Positions 63,288-64,000 of a DNA stretch of 64,000 nucleotides are shown one piece after another (position 1 is the stretch's first letter; every line of letters starts with the position of its first letter). A program made the position numbers and the translations under genes. Source of the stretch: UBA3775 sp051877895 (lineage in GTDB: Bacteria; Bacillota; Clostridia; Lachnospirales; Lachnospiraceae); contig JBJEJI010000069.1 in assembly GCA_051877895.1 (NCBI GenBank), positions 48,059-112,058 of the forward strand. Reading direction: 5' to 3'. The notes beneath the pieces were generated by a model. That model was given only the letters and a program-made list of their open reading frames with translations, made no database searches and had not been told where the DNA came from.

Positions 63288-63770
63288 TTATTCAACAGGA
63301 TGATTATTAACATACTCATCCAACAAAGATGCCGCAATGCCTACCAGTTGAACGCAGGGACGTTTTTTGTAATATTCTTCCGTCCTTTTTTCCGGTACAG
63401 GTACATCCTTTCCTTGTTCAAGCCCCAGAAGGACACGACAAATAATGGATCCATTTATTTCTTCAAAGGAATGAGCCAATTCCTGTATCCTTGCATAATG
63501 CTGCTTCTTGCCTTCATAATCCGCCGGATCATAATAACCGTAAAGCATTCCTGCTGCCATAAACATACCGCTTACGGCACCGCACACCTCTCTTAATCTT
63601 CCCATTCCTCCTCCAAAGGAAGAACTGAGCCGCAGTGCATCTTTTTCGTCCATATTATATAAATCCGAAAAAGAAAGAAAAACGGCCTGTGCACAGTTAT
63701 AACCGTCCCGAAATAGCTGCATTGCTTTTTCAGCCCGGTCATTTTTTATTAAAACATCCAAGTCTTCCAT
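63288..63770 (-). CDS. C_GCAxxG_C_C family protein
   Basis: This 160-residue protein has the family's cysteine pattern: CAQAVF in GYNCAQAVFLSF near residue 26, CGAVSGMF near 62, Cys in SIICRVLLG and the last CVQLVG near 140. Members are thought to bind metal or act in redox processes and are common in anaerobes. No signal or clear membrane segment is seen. The ATG at 63770 is the only start in range. Its neighbours do not suggest a role. Confidence 0.9.
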   Translation of the reverse strand: MEDLDVLIKNDRAEKAMQLFRDGYNCAQAVFLSFSDLYNMDEKDALRLSSSFGGGMGRLREVCGAVSGMFMAAGMLYGYYDPADYEGKKQHYARIQELAHSFEEINGSIICRVLLGLEQGKDVPVPEKRTEEYYKKRPCVQLVGIAASLLDEYVNNHPVE

Positions 63771-63953
63771 TTTATCCCCCGTATATAATCTGATACTATC
63801 TTATTTTCTATTAATTTTCCATAAATGTCAACTAATACTTCTGTTTTTTATCCGGTACAGGAAATTTTTACTTTATTCAAAATTATTAATATATCTTATC
63901 TATATTTCAAAATGGTGACATTTTCAAAGTACCTTCGTAAAATGCAAATCAGC

Positions 63954-63994
63954 ACCACCCGTCTAACGGGTGGTTTGCTCTGCGGCTATAAGCC
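63954..63994. mobile_element. Possible end of an IS200/IS605-type element at the right edge
   Basis: ACCACCCG and CGGGTGGT form an eight-base stem with a TCTAA loop (63954-63974), followed by GGCTATAAGCC, a second small hairpin (63984-63994). Tandem hairpins with this kind of sequence resemble the ends of IS200/IS605 elements that I recall from Firmicutes. No transposase is visible before the window ends. A plain terminator without a T-run is the alternative. Confidence 0.35.
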
Positions 63995-64000
63995 TTTGTT

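Overview
The window looks like chromosomal DNA of a low-GC, spore-forming Clostridia bacterium, most likely a gut Lachnospiraceae member. The pointers are cotJ spore-coat genes, type III glutamine synthetase, a tyrosyl T-box leader, many Lys-rich Gly-Cys lipoproteins, an OPT transporter with a small PqqD-like partner, a C_GCAxxG_C_C protein and an ABC/DUF1854 cluster. No rRNA, tRNA, CRISPR array, prophage or intact transposon is visible. About 49 protein genes are called. Nearly all lie on the minus strand; the plus-strand exceptions are tyrS, cotJA, cotJB-cotJC, a small Cys-rich protein, and an SGNH-like/PQ-loop pair.

Layout. 1-9 kb: ABC-F ATPase (cut by the left edge), a small lipoprotein, glnN, an MscS channel, glycogen branching enzyme with an unusual basic tail, a YesL-like membrane protein, and a patatin-like lipase. 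9.3-14.6 kb: two ABC half-transporters, each with an extra N-terminal domain and zinc ribbon, flanking a DUF1854-like protein. 14.7-23 kb: lysA, a topoisomerase IV/gyrase-like pair, an HD phosphohydrolase, and a membrane-anchored GH25 lysozyme. 23.1-24.9 kb: tyrosyl T-box leader and tyrS. 25-30 kb: a zinc-ribbon membrane protein, a TerB/AAA+ CbbX-type ATPase, and serC-serA behind a structured leader and a strong promoter. 30-40 kb: a secreted GH5 glucanase, cotJA, three related lipoproteins (two share a near-identical DNA block), and a GH31 glycosidase. 40-46 kb: cotJB-cotJC, a PqqD-like protein with an OPT transporter, a CmpB-type protein with YdcF, and a small Cys-rich protein. 45.7-49 kb: a LysR regulator divergent from the SGNH-like/PQ-loop pair, then deoB. 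49-56 kb: a YhaN/YhaO-type repair pair, an amino-acid ABC system with a fused binding protein and permease, and a cysteine synthase. 56-63.8 kb: trmO coupled to two very large surface proteins (Ig-like/zinc ribbon and von Willebrand A), then a C_GCAxxG_C_C protein. The last 50 bases carry hairpins like the end of an IS200/IS605 element.

The content is mostly housekeeping and cell-envelope genes: nitrogen assimilation, serine, lysine and cysteine synthesis, glycogen, polysaccharide use, peptide and amino-acid uptake, sporulation. The least explained parts are two short interspersed intergenic repeat families, often abutting stop codons of minus-strand genes; the ABC/DUF1854 cluster; the serC leader; the VWA/zinc-ribbon surface operon; and the dispersed cotJ genes. 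All functions are inferred from sequence patterns recognised by eye; no database search was run.
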